Origin: Flavobacterium panici
GTDB lineage: Bacteria > Bacteroidota > Bacteroidia > Flavobacteriales > Flavobacteriaceae
NCBI RefSeq assembly: GCF_903819335.1
Contig: NZ_CAIJDE010000069.1
Span: 24,771-88,770, forward strand
DNA length: 64,000 nt
Reading direction: 5' to 3'
Position numbers and translations under genes: made by a program. Below the pieces are notes generated by a model. That model searched no databases. It was given only the letters and a program-made list of their open reading frames with translations, and was not told where the DNA came from. This document shows positions 43,643-53,024 of the stretch, piece after piece (position 1 is the first letter of the stretch; the number at the start of each line of letters is the position of its first letter).

Positions 43643-45217
43643 ATGAAAAACTTAAAAATAAATAATCGATTTACTGCCGAATTGCCTGCAGATACAGACT
43701 TAACAAATGAAATTCGTCAAGTTAGGAATACTGCTTTTTCATATGTAAATCCAACAAAACCTTCAAATCCTAAATTAATTCATGCTTCTGAAGAAGTTGC
43801 TGAATTAGTTGGGATTTCAAAAGACGAAATTCAATCTGAGGAATTTTTGAATGTTTTTTCAGGAAAAGAAATTCTTCCTGAAACAAAGCCTTATGCCATG
43901 TGTTATGCCGGACATCAATTCGGAAACTGGGCTGGACAATTAGGCGACGGCCGAGCAATCAATTTAACAGAAGTTGAAAACAACAATCAGTTTTTTACCC
44001 TTCAATTAAAAGGTGCCGGAAAAACCCCTTATTCCAGAACTGCTGATGGTTTGGCAGTTTTACGTTCGTCAATAAGAGAATATTTATGTGCCGAAGCCAT
44101 GTACCATTTAGGCGTTCCCACTACCCGATCACTTTCGTTGATGCTGTCTGGAGATCAGGTTTTGCGTGACGTTTTATACAACGGAAATCCTGCTTACGAA
44201 AATGGTGCGATTGTTTGCCGTGTTGCACCTTCTTTTATTCGTTTTGGAAGTTTTGAAATGCTGACTGCCAGAAATGAACTTAAAAATTTAAAGCAATTTG
44301 TAGAATACAATATCAAACATTATTTCCCCGAAATTACTGGCGAACCAAAAGAGCAATATTTACAGTTCTTTAAAAAAGTAGCCGATACAACACGCGAAAT
44401 GATTTTGCATTGGCAGCGAGTTGGTTTTGTTCATGGCGTAATGAATACAGATAATATGTCGATTCACGGTATCACCATTGATTACGGACCTTACGGATGG
44501 CTTGAAAATTACGATCCAAATTGGACACCAAACACAACAGACAGTCAAAATAAAAGATATAGATTTGGGAATCAACCACAAGTTGCGCATTGGAATTTAT
44601 ATCAATTGGCGAATGCGATTTATCCTTTGATTAATGAAACTGAAGAATTAGAAAAAATCTTAGAATCATTTATGGATGATTTTATTTTAGATTATAAAGA
44701 AATGTTTCTAAATAAATTAGGATTGTTTATTTCAACTTCTGCTCAAATTGATAATGATTTAACGGATAATCTTGAAGCGACTTTACAATTGACAGAAACG
44801 GATATGACGATCTTTTTTAGAAATTTAAGTTCTATTAAAAAATCTGATTCTGTTGAAAAAGCGATTGAAAAAATCCAATACTCATTTTATAAAATAGAAG
44901 AAGTTTCGGGAGATATTTTAGATGCCTGGAAAAAATGGTTTACCGTTTATTTGGAAAGATTGAACGCTGAAGAATTATCGGATGAAGTACGTTCTCGAAA
45001 AATGAACTCGATTAATCCAAAATATGTACTTCGAAATTATATGGCACAATTAGCTATTGATGCTGCTGATAAAGAAGATTATTCGTTGATAAACGAGCTG
45101 TATACATTATTGCAAAAGCCATACGATGAACAGCCGGAATACGAAAAATGGTTCGCAAAACGCCCAGATTGGGCACGAACTAAAGTTGGATGCTCAATGC
45201 TTTCTTGTAGTTCTTAA
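43643..45217 (+). CDS. selO: Protein adenylyltransferase SelO (YdiU) family
   Basis: 524 residues from ATG 43643; the upstream in-frame region is translated repeat DNA. SelO pseudokinase motifs are GDGRAINLTEV, LQLKGAGKTPYSRTADGLAVLRSSIREYLCAEAM, GSFEMLTARN, and HGVMNTDNMSIHGITIDYGPYGWLENYDPNWTPNTTD (Mg and AMP-site block). The C-terminus ends CSMLSCSS, matching the conserved C-terminal Cys of this family. Known SelO enzymes AMPylate proteins in redox homeostasis. It sits beside msrA, consistent with an oxidative-stress role. Confidence 0.93.
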   Translation: MKNLKINNRFTAELPADTDLTNEIRQVRNTAFSYVNPTKPSNPKLIHASEEVAELVGISKDEIQSEEFLNVFSGKEILPETKPYAMCYAGHQFGNWAGQLGDGRAINLTEVENNNQFFTLQLKGAGKTPYSRTADGLAVLRSSIREYLCAEAMYHLGVPTTRSLSLMLSGDQVLRDVLYNGNPAYENGAIVCRVAPSFIRFGSFEMLTARNELKNLKQFVEYNIKHYFPEITGEPKEQYLQFFKKVADTTREMILHWQRVGFVHGVMNTDNMSIHGITIDYGPYGWLENYDPNWTPNTTDSQNKRYRFGNQPQVAHWNLYQLANAIYPLINETEELEKILESFMDDFILDYKEMFLNKLGLFISTSAQIDNDLTDNLEATLQLTETDMTIFFRNLSSIKKSDSVEKAIEKIQYSFYKIEEVSGDILDAWKKWFTVYLERLNAEELSDEVRSRKMNSINPKYVLRNYMAQLAIDAADKEDYSLINELYTLLQKPYDEQPEYEKWFAKRPDWARTKVGCSMLSCSS

Positions 45218-45223
45218 ATTTTT

Positions 45224-45364
45224 TTTGCCACGAATTACACGAATTTTCACGAATTTTTTTTTTGAAGTGTCACATCGAGCGAAGTCGAGATGCTTATGTG
45301 TTCTCGACTTCGCTCGAACTGACAAAAATATTAATTCGTGAAAATTCGTGTAATTCGTGGCAAA
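45224..45364. repeat. Nested perfect inverted repeats (32-bp outer arms)
   Basis: Outer arms at 45224-45255 and 45333-45364 are perfect inverted copies over 32 bp (TTTGCCACGAATTACACG... / ...CGTGTAATTCGTGGCAAA). Inside, TCGAGCGAAGTCGAGA (45275-45290) and TCTCGACTTCGCTCGA (45302-45317) form a second perfect 16-bp pair. It lies between convergent selO and the YpdA-like gene. Confidence 0.93.
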
Positions 45365-45367
45365 CCT

Positions 45368-46336
45368 TTATTTCGAAGTAATATAATCCACAATCATATT
45401 TGCATGGATTCTTGAGTTTTCTATAAACCATTTATGCGTTTGCATTCCTCCACAGACAACGCCTGCAAGGAATAAACCTTCAATATTGGTTTCCATCGTT
45501 TCAGGATTATAAGTCGGAATTTTCAATTCATCATTTGAAAGTTCAATTCCTGTATTTTGAAGAAAATTTAAATCTGGTTTATAGCCTGTTAAAGCCAGAA
45601 CAAAATCATTTTCGATTGTAACTTTTCCGTTTGGAGTTTCAATTTCAACCTTATTATCAAGGATTTCCGTAATATTAGATTCAAAGTAGGCTTTGATACT
45701 TCCTTCTGCAATTCGGTTTTCGATATCGGGTTTAACCCAATATTTTACTCGATTATTGATTTCATTCTTACGAACAACCATTGTTACGTTTGCCCCTTTC
45801 CGCCAGCATTCTAAAGCAGCATCAACAGACGAATTGTTTGCGCCAACAACTAAAACATTTCTAAAAGCATATTCGTGCGCTTCTTTATAATAGTGACGAA
45901 CTTTTGGTAATTCTTCACCTTTAATATTCATGTGAATCGGAATATCATAAAAACCGGTAGCAATAACAACGTTTTTCGATTTGTATGAACTTTTGTTTGT
46001 AGAAATTTCAAAAATAGAACTTCCAGTTTTTTTAATTTCATTTACTTTTTCAAATAAATTAATATTGAAATTAAAATAACGGTGGATATTTCGATAATAT
46101 TCTAAAGCTTCCTGACGACCCGGTTTTGGTGCTAAACAGTTAAACGGAATATCACCAATTTCAAGTCTTTCGGCAGTTGAGAAAAAAGTCATGTACAATG
46201 GATAATTGAAAATACTATTTACAATCGCGCCTTTTTCTATAATTAAATAACGTAAGTTTTTCTTTTGAGCTTCTATTGCACAAGCCAGACCTATTGGCCC
46301 GCCTCCCACAATAATTAAATCATATTGGTCAGCCAT
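45368..46336 (-). CDS. YpdA-family putative bacillithiol disulfide reductase
   Basis: 322 residues with an N-terminal FAD motif DLIIVGGGPIGLACAIEAQ and a second nucleotide motif NVLVVGANNSSVDAALECWRKGANVTMVVRK. The C-terminal FLAGVVCGGMQTHKWFIENSRIHANMIV is the YpdA-type block. No CxxC redox pair, as expected for YpdA. The family uses NADPH and FAD to reduce bacillithiol disulfide. Four bases separate it from the CYTH-domain gene upstream (46341), so the two are probably co-transcribed. Confidence 0.9.
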   Translation of the reverse strand: MADQYDLIIVGGGPIGLACAIEAQKKNLRYLIIEKGAIVNSIFNYPLYMTFFSTAERLEIGDIPFNCLAPKPGRQEALEYYRNIHRYFNFNINLFEKVNEIKKTGSSIFEISTNKSSYKSKNVVIATGFYDIPIHMNIKGEELPKVRHYYKEAHEYAFRNVLVVGANNSSVDAALECWRKGANVTMVVRKNEINNRVKYWVKPDIENRIAEGSIKAYFESNITEILDNKVEIETPNGKVTIENDFVLALTGYKPDLNFLQNTGIELSNDELKIPTYNPETMETNIEGLFLAGVVCGGMQTHKWFIENSRIHANMIVDYITSK

Positions 46337-46340
46337 AAAA

Positions 46341-46817
46341 TTATTCTTTTCCCCAGTTTTTAAAAGGATTTTTGCTCAAATAAGCATTATAATATCTTTC
46401 GTCATTTGTTACTTCTTCTCCCAGCCAATCTGGTTTTTCGAAACTTTCATCTTCAGACTGCAGTTCAATTTCTGCCATTGTTAAGCCTTCATTTTCTCCA
46501 TAAAATTCATCCACTTCATAAATATGGTTTCCGAATTTAATTTCATAACGTGTTTTCTCAATTTTACCTTTTTCGCATAATTTCAACAATTCTGCAGCTT
46601 CATCAAGCGGAATTTGATTTTCCCATTCAAAACGAGACATTCCTCCTTGGTGGCCAATACCTTTTATGGTTAAAAAAGCTTTATCTCCTTTAATTCTAAC
46701 ACGAACCGTTCTCTCGGCAATTGAACTTAAATAACCTTGTGCAATTTGATTTTTTGCAAATGCCTGTTCTTTAAAATCGTCTGATTTTACAAGAAACTTT
46801 CTTTCTATTTCGAGCAT
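46341..46817 (-). CDS. CYTH-domain (triphosphate-tunnel) protein
   Basis: 158 residues starting MLEIERKFLV, the ExExK motif of CYTH enzymes (Glu3, Glu5, Lys7). It is followed by QGYLSSIAERTVRVRIKGDKAFLTIKG (basic tunnel strands), KTRYEIKFGNHIYEVDEFYGENEGLTMAEIELQSEDESF and NDERYYNAYLSKNPF. It matches the bacterial triphosphatase branch rather than class IV adenylate cyclase; likely substrate inorganic tripolyphosphate. The overlapping orientation with the OmpA region leaves only a few bases upstream. Confidence 0.92.
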   Translation of the reverse strand: MLEIERKFLVKSDDFKEQAFAKNQIAQGYLSSIAERTVRVRIKGDKAFLTIKGIGHQGGMSRFEWENQIPLDEAAELLKLCEKGKIEKTRYEIKFGNHIYEVDEFYGENEGLTMAEIELQSEDESFEKPDWLGEEVTNDERYYNAYLSKNPFKNWGKE

Positions 46818-47013
46818 TTTGAGTCTTAATTTATTTTACTGCAATTTACTCATTTTAATTCAGTCGTGGAATTTCATTTTTAAAAATCCATCTATAAAAT
46901 TCGTTTCAAATTCCAGTTTTTTTTGGTCTAAAATGAAACCAATTTCATTGATTATTAACATATTAGCTACATTAATTTTCGTTAATTTTGATAGAACCTT
47001 AATTCATCAAATC

Positions 47014-47925
47014 ATGTCTAAAAAAGCACTTTATCTATTAGGGATCGCTCTGGTCATAATTTTAGGTACAATTTTGTATATAAAGTTTTGCTGCAATTGC
47101 GATACGGCGCAGCCAAATGCTGCTGTCGAAAAAGTTCCTCCTACGGCAATTAAGAATGATAATTTTGTTCCTTTTATCATAAATGGTTCCGGATTTGAAT
47201 TTAGAACGAATTATAATTTTAAATTTTTAAAAAATAATCCTGCTGCAATTCAACCCATAAGCGATTCAATTTCAATTGGAATTGAAAAACTTAAAACTTT
47301 TTTAGTCTCAAATCCGAAACAAAAAGTTACCATTACGGGTTATGCTACTTCTGACGAAACGAATACAACAAAATTTGAAAATCTTGGATTGGCCCGAGCA
47401 AATGATGTCAAAAATTATTTTGTTTCAAAAGGTTTGGCTTCTTCTCAGCTAGACACAAAAGGAGAAATTATCAATAGCTGGAAAACAAATGCTGATACAC
47501 TCATTGGCCCTGTTGAATACGAGCTTGAAACGATTGATACAACTTCTGCACCCACTGATGATTGGGCTGCGCTGAAAGAAAAAATTAATACAAATCCGTT
47601 GATTTTTCATTTTAATACCAATAAATCAAATTTTAATTTAAATGAAGAAGAACAGCAAAAAGTGACTGATATTGTTAAATATTTAAAAAATGTAAAAAAC
47701 ACTTCTGTATTAGTTGTCGGGCATAGTGATAATGTAGGCAATAGAGATTTAAATATAGAATTGTCACAAAAGAGAGCCGATTTTTCTAAAAATTATTTAA
47801 TCAAAAACGGAATTGAAGCTTCCAGAATTGCTACTGAATCAAAAGGCCCGGATGAACCAATTGGCGATAATGCTACAACCGAAGGAAAAGCAAGCAATAG
47901 AAGAACCGTAGTTACCATCAAATAA
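47014..47925 (+). CDS. OmpA-family protein
   Basis: 303 residues from ATG 47014 (upstream in-frame sequence overlaps the divergent CYTH promoter and is Phe/Asn-rich nonsense). It has an N-terminal membrane segment (LYLLGIALVIILGTILYI) and two OmpA-like regions. The first is weaker (around 85-150, VTITGYATSDETNTTKFENLGLARANDVKNYF). The second is canonical (near 200-303, FHFNTNKSNFNLNEEEQQKVTDIVKYLK, VVGHSDNVGNRDLNIELSQKRADFSKNYL). Such domains bind peptidoglycan. It is followed by a membrane-anchored HhH gene after 17 bp. Confidence 0.88.
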   Translation: MSKKALYLLGIALVIILGTILYIKFCCNCDTAQPNAAVEKVPPTAIKNDNFVPFIINGSGFEFRTNYNFKFLKNNPAAIQPISDSISIGIEKLKTFLVSNPKQKVTITGYATSDETNTTKFENLGLARANDVKNYFVSKGLASSQLDTKGEIINSWKTNADTLIGPVEYELETIDTTSAPTDDWAALKEKINTNPLIFHFNTNKSNFNLNEEEQQKVTDIVKYLKNVKNTSVLVVGHSDNVGNRDLNIELSQKRADFSKNYLIKNGIEASRIATESKGPDEPIGDNATTEGKASNRRTVVTIK

Positions 47926-47942
47926 TCAAAAATATACTTATT

Positions 47943-48497
47943 ATGAATTTACCATGTATCTTAATACCGATTTTAGTGGGTATAATCTGTGGGATTTTAG
48001 GTTACTTACTAGGAAAATTGAACTCAAAAGAAGATGATTCTTTAGCCGCATCATTACAAGCAGACCTTGATGCCTGTAAAGCAAATACGAAAAATTTAAA
48101 TACAAAAATAGCTTCTCTGGAAGCAGATCTGGCGGCTGCACATGCTAAAGCTTCTGCATCTGTACCTAAATCATTTGTTGCAGAAACTCCAGCTGTTTTG
48201 TTTGATAGTGCGCTGGCCGCAAATGTATTAGGCAAAAAAATAAAACAGGACGATTTAAAAATTGTTGAAGGAATTGGTCCAAAAATAGAAGCTTTACTTA
48301 ACGACTCCGGAATTAAAACATGGAAAGATCTTTCGGAAACATCAACAGAAAGATTACAGTCCATTCTGGATTCCGGAGGAGAAAACTACTCAATTCATAA
48401 CCCTAGTACGTGGGCGAAACAGGCTTTATTTGCTTATCAGGGAAAATGGCAGGAATTAAAAGAATGGCAGGAAAATTTACTTGGCGGGAAAGAGTAA
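47943..48497 (+). CDS. Membrane-anchored helix-hairpin-helix domain protein
   Basis: 184 residues: one N-terminal transmembrane helix (PCILIPILVGIICGILGYLLG), a coiled coil (SLAASLQADLDACKANTKNLNTKIASLEADLAAAHAKA), then a helix-hairpin-helix-like C-terminus (LKIVEGIGPKIEALLNDSGIKTWKDLSETSTERLQSILDSGGENYSIHNPSTWAKQALFAYQGKWQELKEWQENLLGG). This last domain resembles predicted flap-endonuclease-like 5' nuclease HhH modules found beside OmpA-like proteins in Bacteroidota. Activity is not established. It follows the OmpA gene by 17 bp. Confidence 0.82.
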   Translation: MNLPCILIPILVGIICGILGYLLGKLNSKEDDSLAASLQADLDACKANTKNLNTKIASLEADLAAAHAKASASVPKSFVAETPAVLFDSALAANVLGKKIKQDDLKIVEGIGPKIEALLNDSGIKTWKDLSETSTERLQSILDSGGENYSIHNPSTWAKQALFAYQGKWQELKEWQENLLGGKE

Positions 48498-48558
48498 AAA
48501 TAGGTTCAAAGGTGCAGAGTGGCAAAGGTTCAGAGGTTTTATATCGTGCTTTTTAACC

Positions 48559-49623
48559 CTATGAATCTTTGTTACTTTGTACCTTTTCTAAAATTACTGA
48601 ATCCCAGTCTGTAGATGAATTGTACCACAATTTTCCTTTTAAAACTTCTAACGGAGAATCGAAATTATTGGTGTAAAGTGCTCCGGTTCCTAATCCTTGT
48701 GGCATTTTTGAATTTTGAAGAAATGTCCATTGTGCTATTGCATTTAATCCGATATTGCTTTCTAATGCAGAGGTTATCCACCAGCCAATATTGTGTTTAT
48801 CTGCTAATGTTATCCATTCCTGTGTTCCTCTAAAACCACCAATAAAACTAGGTTTTAAAATAATATATTGTGGTTTGATTTCCTGCAGCAATTTTTCTTT
48901 TTCTTCGAATGAAAATATGCCAATTAGTTCTTCATCTAAAGCAATTGGAAAAGGAGTTATTTCACATAAATCTGCCATAGCCTGAATATTCCCTTTTTTA
49001 ATAGGCTGTTCTATACTATGTAATTGAAATTTATTTAATTGATTGAGTTTATCTAAAGCTTCATTTAAAGCAAAAGCTCCATTTGCATCTACTCTAATTT
49101 CTATTTCTTCTGCTGAAAAATGATTGCGGATAAATTCTAATAATTCTAATTCTTTTTGAAAATCTATAGCTCCAATTTTAAGTTTAATACAGCTGAATCC
49201 GTCTGCTAATTTATCTTCAATCTGTTGCTTCATGAAAGCCGGCTCGCCCATCCAAACCAAACCGTTTATCTCAATTGACTGTGTATTGTTGGTAAAATCA
49301 GAAAGAAACAATAAATATGGATTCTCGCTTTTTAGAGATAAAAAAGCCATTTCGATTCCGAATTGAATCGAAGGAAATTCCAGTAAAGATTCCCATAACA
49401 CTTTTTCTCCTAAATGAATATTGTCACAAGCCCATTTTAGCTTTTCTTCATAATCATCGCGATCGTCAGCACTCAAGCCACGAAGTATACCGCACTCACC
49501 TATTCCTTTTTTACCGTTTTCTTCGAGAACAATAAACCAGGTTTCTTTTTCGGTCATAACGCCGCGAGACGTCCCAGACGGTCGCTTAAACTCGAGCATA
49601 TATTTGTGGTAAGTCGCTTTCAT
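48559..49623 (-). CDS. menC: o-Succinylbenzoate synthase
   Basis: 354 residues of the enolase superfamily. CIKLKIGA holds the catalytic Lys, EIRVDANGAF, HSIEQPI and IALDEELIG give metal-ligand Asp/Glu residues, and YIILKPSFIGG carries the second Lys. This is the MenC set used to dehydrate SHCHC to OSB. It is transcribed towards menaquinone genes on the same strand but separated from menA by a TPR gene and a UPF0173 gene. Confidence 0.9.
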   Translation of the reverse strand: MKATYHKYMLEFKRPSGTSRGVMTEKETWFIVLEENGKKGIGECGILRGLSADDRDDYEEKLKWACDNIHLGEKVLWESLLEFPSIQFGIEMAFLSLKSENPYLLFLSDFTNNTQSIEINGLVWMGEPAFMKQQIEDKLADGFSCIKLKIGAIDFQKELELLEFIRNHFSAEEIEIRVDANGAFALNEALDKLNQLNKFQLHSIEQPIKKGNIQAMADLCEITPFPIALDEELIGIFSFEEKEKLLQEIKPQYIILKPSFIGGFRGTQEWITLADKHNIGWWITSALESNIGLNAIAQWTFLQNSKMPQGLGTGALYTNNFDSPLEVLKGKLWYNSSTDWDSVILEKVQSNKDS

Positions 49624-49624
49624 T

Positions 49625-49707
49625 TTTTTAGATGCTAAGATTCTAAGACCCTAAGATGCTGAGAAACTAAAAAACTTAGAATCTTAGTATCTCAGCAACT
49701 TAGTAAC
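49625..49707. repeat. TCTAAG/CTTAG-type dispersed repeat
   Basis: The segment gatgctaagattctaagaccctaagatgctgagaaac is followed by the near-complement aacttagaatcttagtatctcagcaacttagtaacttag. Same family as 1058-1180. It lies between menC and the TPR gene. Confidence 0.75.
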
Positions 49708-50910
49708 TTAGTTAAATAATTTTAGGATTTTTTCGAAGTCTTTTGAGGGTAAACCTGCTTTTTCGAAAAGGGCAAAATCAGATTTTGTTTTTTCTTTCCA
49801 GCTTAGGCTGTCTGTAACGTTTTGATCTTGATATTTTTTATAGATTGTTTTTGCGTCACCGTAATTATTACTCACTAAATATACGTGTGCTAAATTTAGT
49901 TTTACTAATAACTCTGTATCATCTAATTTTTCGCCTTCCTGCAAAAACTTTAATGCTTTTGCATATTGTTTTGTCAGGATATAGCAATAACCAATTGAAC
50001 TGTAATCTAATGCCGTAGCTTTTCCGTCGTTGATGATTATATTTAATTTTTGGATGGCTTCGTTGTATTTTTGCTGTTTTATTAAAGTCGCAATCTGATT
50101 TCTTAAATCGTTATAAACGTTTTTAGAAATGTCAGCGTCTTTATAGCAGGCATTTCCAAAGTCTTTGTAAACTTTTGTTTTTTCTACAGCCAGTAATTTT
50201 TGAAATTCAGCATAACGATATTCTTTCATGATTTTATCCAGAATACAAACACAAAAATCATCAGAATTGGCCATTTTCTGTGCCATTGTTGATGTTTTGC
50301 ACAAACTAATAATCTCATTTTTATTGTCCTGATTCCAGCCGCGGTTTAACTTTACATCAACCCAAGGCACAACTTCTAAAACTATTTTCTGGGTCAAAAA
50401 CCAATTTTTGCTTTCAAAACCAAACCAAATTGTTTTTGTATTTTCTTTTAAACAGGAATTTTTGTCTAATGAAATTCTCTTTGCGTCTTTGCTAACAGGT
50501 TCTGACTGAGAAAAACAAGCTGAATCTATTTTTCCATCGGAAACGTATTTTTTAGCTGTTTCATTTGAGGTAAACAAGGAATACGTACATTGATCGTCTC
50601 CTGAAATTTTAGACATTAAAAAAACAGCTCCGGCAGAACCTTGTACTATTCCGTATGGATCTGGAATTGCTTTTAACAGCGAAACCAAACTATTGGCCAT
50701 TTGCTGATTTTTGTCCAGAAGTGTAATTCTGTATACAATTTCAGTTGTTCCTACGGGTAAATCTTCTGTTTTTATTACAATTCTGTCACCTGCAGAAACC
50801 AGGATTTCTTTTGTTGTTGCACGTTCTTTGTCCCAATAACCGTCTTTTTGAGCAAAAGCGCTGTAGGTAGAAGTTATTAAAAGGATTAAAAATATTCTTT
50901 CAAAATTCAT
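49708..50910 (-). CDS. Secreted TPR-repeat protein
   Basis: 400 residues from ATG 50910, which starts a signal peptide (MNFERIFLILLITSTYSAFAQ). An in-frame ATG 32 codons upstream lies in repeat DNA and is rejected. The N-terminal half is beta-rich with several Cys and an unrecognised fold. The C-terminal ~120 residues (YNEAIQKLNIIINDGKATALDYSSIGYCYILTKQYAKALKFLQEGEKLDDTELLVKLNLAHVYLVSNNYGDAKTIYKKY) are three TPR-like units. It is probably a periplasmic or outer-membrane-facing scaffold protein. Nothing links it functionally to men genes apart from position. Confidence 0.8.
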   Translation of the reverse strand: MNFERIFLILLITSTYSAFAQKDGYWDKERATTKEILVSAGDRIVIKTEDLPVGTTEIVYRITLLDKNQQMANSLVSLLKAIPDPYGIVQGSAGAVFLMSKISGDDQCTYSLFTSNETAKKYVSDGKIDSACFSQSEPVSKDAKRISLDKNSCLKENTKTIWFGFESKNWFLTQKIVLEVVPWVDVKLNRGWNQDNKNEIISLCKTSTMAQKMANSDDFCVCILDKIMKEYRYAEFQKLLAVEKTKVYKDFGNACYKDADISKNVYNDLRNQIATLIKQQKYNEAIQKLNIIINDGKATALDYSSIGYCYILTKQYAKALKFLQEGEKLDDTELLVKLNLAHVYLVSNNYGDAKTIYKKYQDQNVTDSLSWKEKTKSDFALFEKAGLPSKDFEKILKLFN

Positions 50911-51189
50911 ATTTGGTTTAAATCTTTTGCCACGACCCGAGCAATAGCGAATAGGCGAAGCAATTCCACAAATTTTCACTAATTTTTTATTTGCCACAGA
51001 TTGCACAGATTAAAGTGATTCAATGCTTTATTATTTGACATATATTATGCCAAAATATTTTTTTGAAACCGAATGTCCTAGCCCCGATAGGAGCGATATC
51101 CTTTTATGGTCTCGTTTTTTCACGAGACCATAAAAGATATAGCGGATAGCGGGAATTAGCTCCTTCCTTCGACTACGCTCAGGATGACA
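50911..51189. repeat. Repeat-rich intergenic region with 15-bp perfect hairpin
   Basis: CTTTTATGGTCTCGT (51101-51115) pairs with ACGAGACCATAAAAG (51122-51136). It is flanked by partially complementary GCCCCGATAGGAGCGATATC and GATATAGCGGATAGCGGG arms, plus the CCACAGATTGCACAGATTA word (about 50994-51015) and the TTCGACTACGCTCAG module at 51169. No gene is seen. Confidence 0.75.
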
Positions 51190-51867
51190 TTATAGTTCTA
51201 TAGATTCTCCGATATTTAAAAGCATCAAATCTTTTCCTTTATCAAAGAATTTGCGGATTGATTCTTCGTGGTTGATTTCGATATAACCAAAAGTATCAAA
51301 GTGATAGCCTAGAATTTTGTCACATTCTACAAAGTCAGACGCGATTATAGCATCTTCAACATCCATTGTAAAATTGTTTCCAATTGGAAGAATGGCTAAA
51401 TCTAATTTTGTACGCAGCGGAATCAATTTCATATCAAATGTAAGGGCTGTATCTCCGGCAATGTAGATGTTTTTGTGCTCGCCTTCGATTACAAATCCGC
51501 CGGGATTTCCTCCGTAAGTTCCATCAGGGAAAGAACTGGAGTGAATTGCGTTTACATATTTTACTCTTCCAAAATCAAATTTCCAGCTTCCGCCGTGATT
51601 CATTGGGTGTGCGTTAAAACCTTTTTTTGCGTAGTAACTAGTAATTTCAGCATTTGAAACAATTACTGCATTGGTATTTTTAGCAATTGTATCTACATCT
51701 AAAACGTGATCACTGTGTGCGTGAGTTAATAAGATATAATCGGCTTTTAATGTATTTATGTCGATGGCTGCAGCCTGTGGATTTCCTGAAATAAATGGGT
51801 CAACAAGAATGTGTTTTCCTCCTACTTCGATCCCTAAAGATGCGTGTCCGTAAAATGTAATTTTCAT
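51190..51867 (-). CDS. UPF0173-type metallo-beta-lactamase-fold hydrolase
   Basis: 225 residues from ATG 51867, giving MKITFYGHASLGIEV. The zinc motif is LLTHAHSDHVLDVD (HxHxDH), followed by NHGGSW, AIHSS, IYIAGDTALTFDMKLI and GYHFDTFGYIE with His near the end. This matches the UPF0173 metal-dependent hydrolase family. A longer in-frame start at 51924 would overlap the end of menA and is less likely; the reverse overlap of transcripts is small. The substrate is unknown. Confidence 0.9.
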   Translation of the reverse strand: MKITFYGHASLGIEVGGKHILVDPFISGNPQAAAIDINTLKADYILLTHAHSDHVLDVDTIAKNTNAVIVSNAEITSYYAKKGFNAHPMNHGGSWKFDFGRVKYVNAIHSSSFPDGTYGGNPGGFVIEGEHKNIYIAGDTALTFDMKLIPLRTKLDLAILPIGNNFTMDVEDAIIASDFVECDKILGYHFDTFGYIEINHEESIRKFFDKGKDLMLLNIGESIEL

Positions 51868-51895
51868 TTTTTTTAAGTTTAAAGTTGAACTTGAA

Positions 51896-52858
51896 TTATC
51901 TTCCTCCAAGGAAAAGGTTAACAATAATATCTGAAATCAATGAAATCATACAAATTGTCAATAATATAGAAAGTAAAAATGTGCTTAATGCTACTTTTTT
52001 TAATTCCGGATCTAAAAGCTTAGGATTTTGATTTTTATAAACAGTAATTAAATGTTTAGTTAAAGGAATGTAAGCCAGTAAAAACAAATATTGGTCGAAA
52101 TTATAATCGCTTAAAATCGCAAAAATAACAACCAAAAGCATCGCTGTAATGATTATTGAAAAGTGATAAATTTTAGCTTTTGCACCGCCAATTTGCACTA
52201 CAATTGTGTTTTTACCCGATTTTCTGTCTGATTCTTCGTCGCGCATATTGTTAAGATTTAAAACCCCAACGCTCAATAATCCTATTGCAACTGCAGGAAG
52301 GATTAAAAGCGGATCTACTTCTTTTGAATACAAAAAGTTAACGCCTAATGTGCTTACTAATCCGAAGAAAATGAAAACAAATAAATCGCCAAATCCTCTA
52401 TATCCATAAGCTGAATTTCCTACTGTATAACGAATTGCCGAAACAATTGCTGCGATTCCTAATAATAAGAAAAAGATAGAATAACCAAAATTATCCTGAC
52501 CAAAAGCAAAATAAATCAAAATAATTGCTGATAATAAAGTCAGCAAAGAAGTAATTATTATAGCTTTTTTCATGGCTTGCGGCGTAATTGCCCCACTTTG
52601 AATGGCGCGCTGCGGACCAACGCGATCTGCATTATCTGTACCTTTTACTCCGTCTCCATAATCATTTGCAAAATTAGAAAGTACCTGAAGACCAAGTGTT
52701 GTTAAAAGTGCGAAACCAAAAATTTTCCAACTAAAAACTTCTGTTGGCGTATTAATCGTTTCTGTTGGGTTTGAAAGTGCGTAAATACTTCCAACTATAA
52801 TTCCGGAAACTGATAAAGGCAATGTGCGCAGTCTAGCGGCTTCAATCCAGTGTTTCAT
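51896..52858 (-). CDS. menA: 1,4-Dihydroxy-2-naphthoate polyprenyltransferase
   Basis: 320 residues, about eight transmembrane helices. NFANDYGDGVKGTDNADRVGPQRAI is the first Asp-rich prenyl-diphosphate/Mg site and LNNMRDEESDRKSGKNTIVV the second. These are UbiA-superfamily motifs; the neighbourhood of menB, menC and menD supports MenA specifically, which prenylates DHNA at the inner membrane. It ends 28 bp from the UPF0173 start. Confidence 0.94.
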   Translation of the reverse strand: MKHWIEAARLRTLPLSVSGIIVGSIYALSNPTETINTPTEVFSWKIFGFALLTTLGLQVLSNFANDYGDGVKGTDNADRVGPQRAIQSGAITPQAMKKAIIITSLLTLLSAIILIYFAFGQDNFGYSIFFLLLGIAAIVSAIRYTVGNSAYGYRGFGDLFVFIFFGLVSTLGVNFLYSKEVDPLLILPAVAIGLLSVGVLNLNNMRDEESDRKSGKNTIVVQIGGAKAKIYHFSIIITAMLLVVIFAILSDYNFDQYLFLLAYIPLTKHLITVYKNQNPKLLDPELKKVALSTFLLSILLTICMISLISDIIVNLFLGGR

Positions 52859-53024
52859 ATTTTTATTTTAGATTTTTAGAGTTTAGATTTTAGATTGTTG
52901 GATTCTTTATAATTTAAAAAATCTAAAATCTGTAATCTAAATAATATTGTTTTTTAATCTAGAGTTTAGATGCCATTTTCAGATTCAAAAAATCTAAAAT
53001 CTGCAATCTAAAATCTAAAATTAT
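52859..53024. repeat. AATCTAAAATCT-type dispersed repeats
   Basis: Several copies and inverses of tttagattttagattg and aaaaatctaaaatctg(c/t)aatctaa fill the gap between menB and menA. No gene is seen. The repeat family is common in flavobacterial intergenic DNA. Confidence 0.72.

Noticed and set aside
49708..51006. 432-codon version of the TPR gene
   Set aside because: The first 32 codons cover repeat DNA; the ATG at 50910 begins a clear signal peptide.
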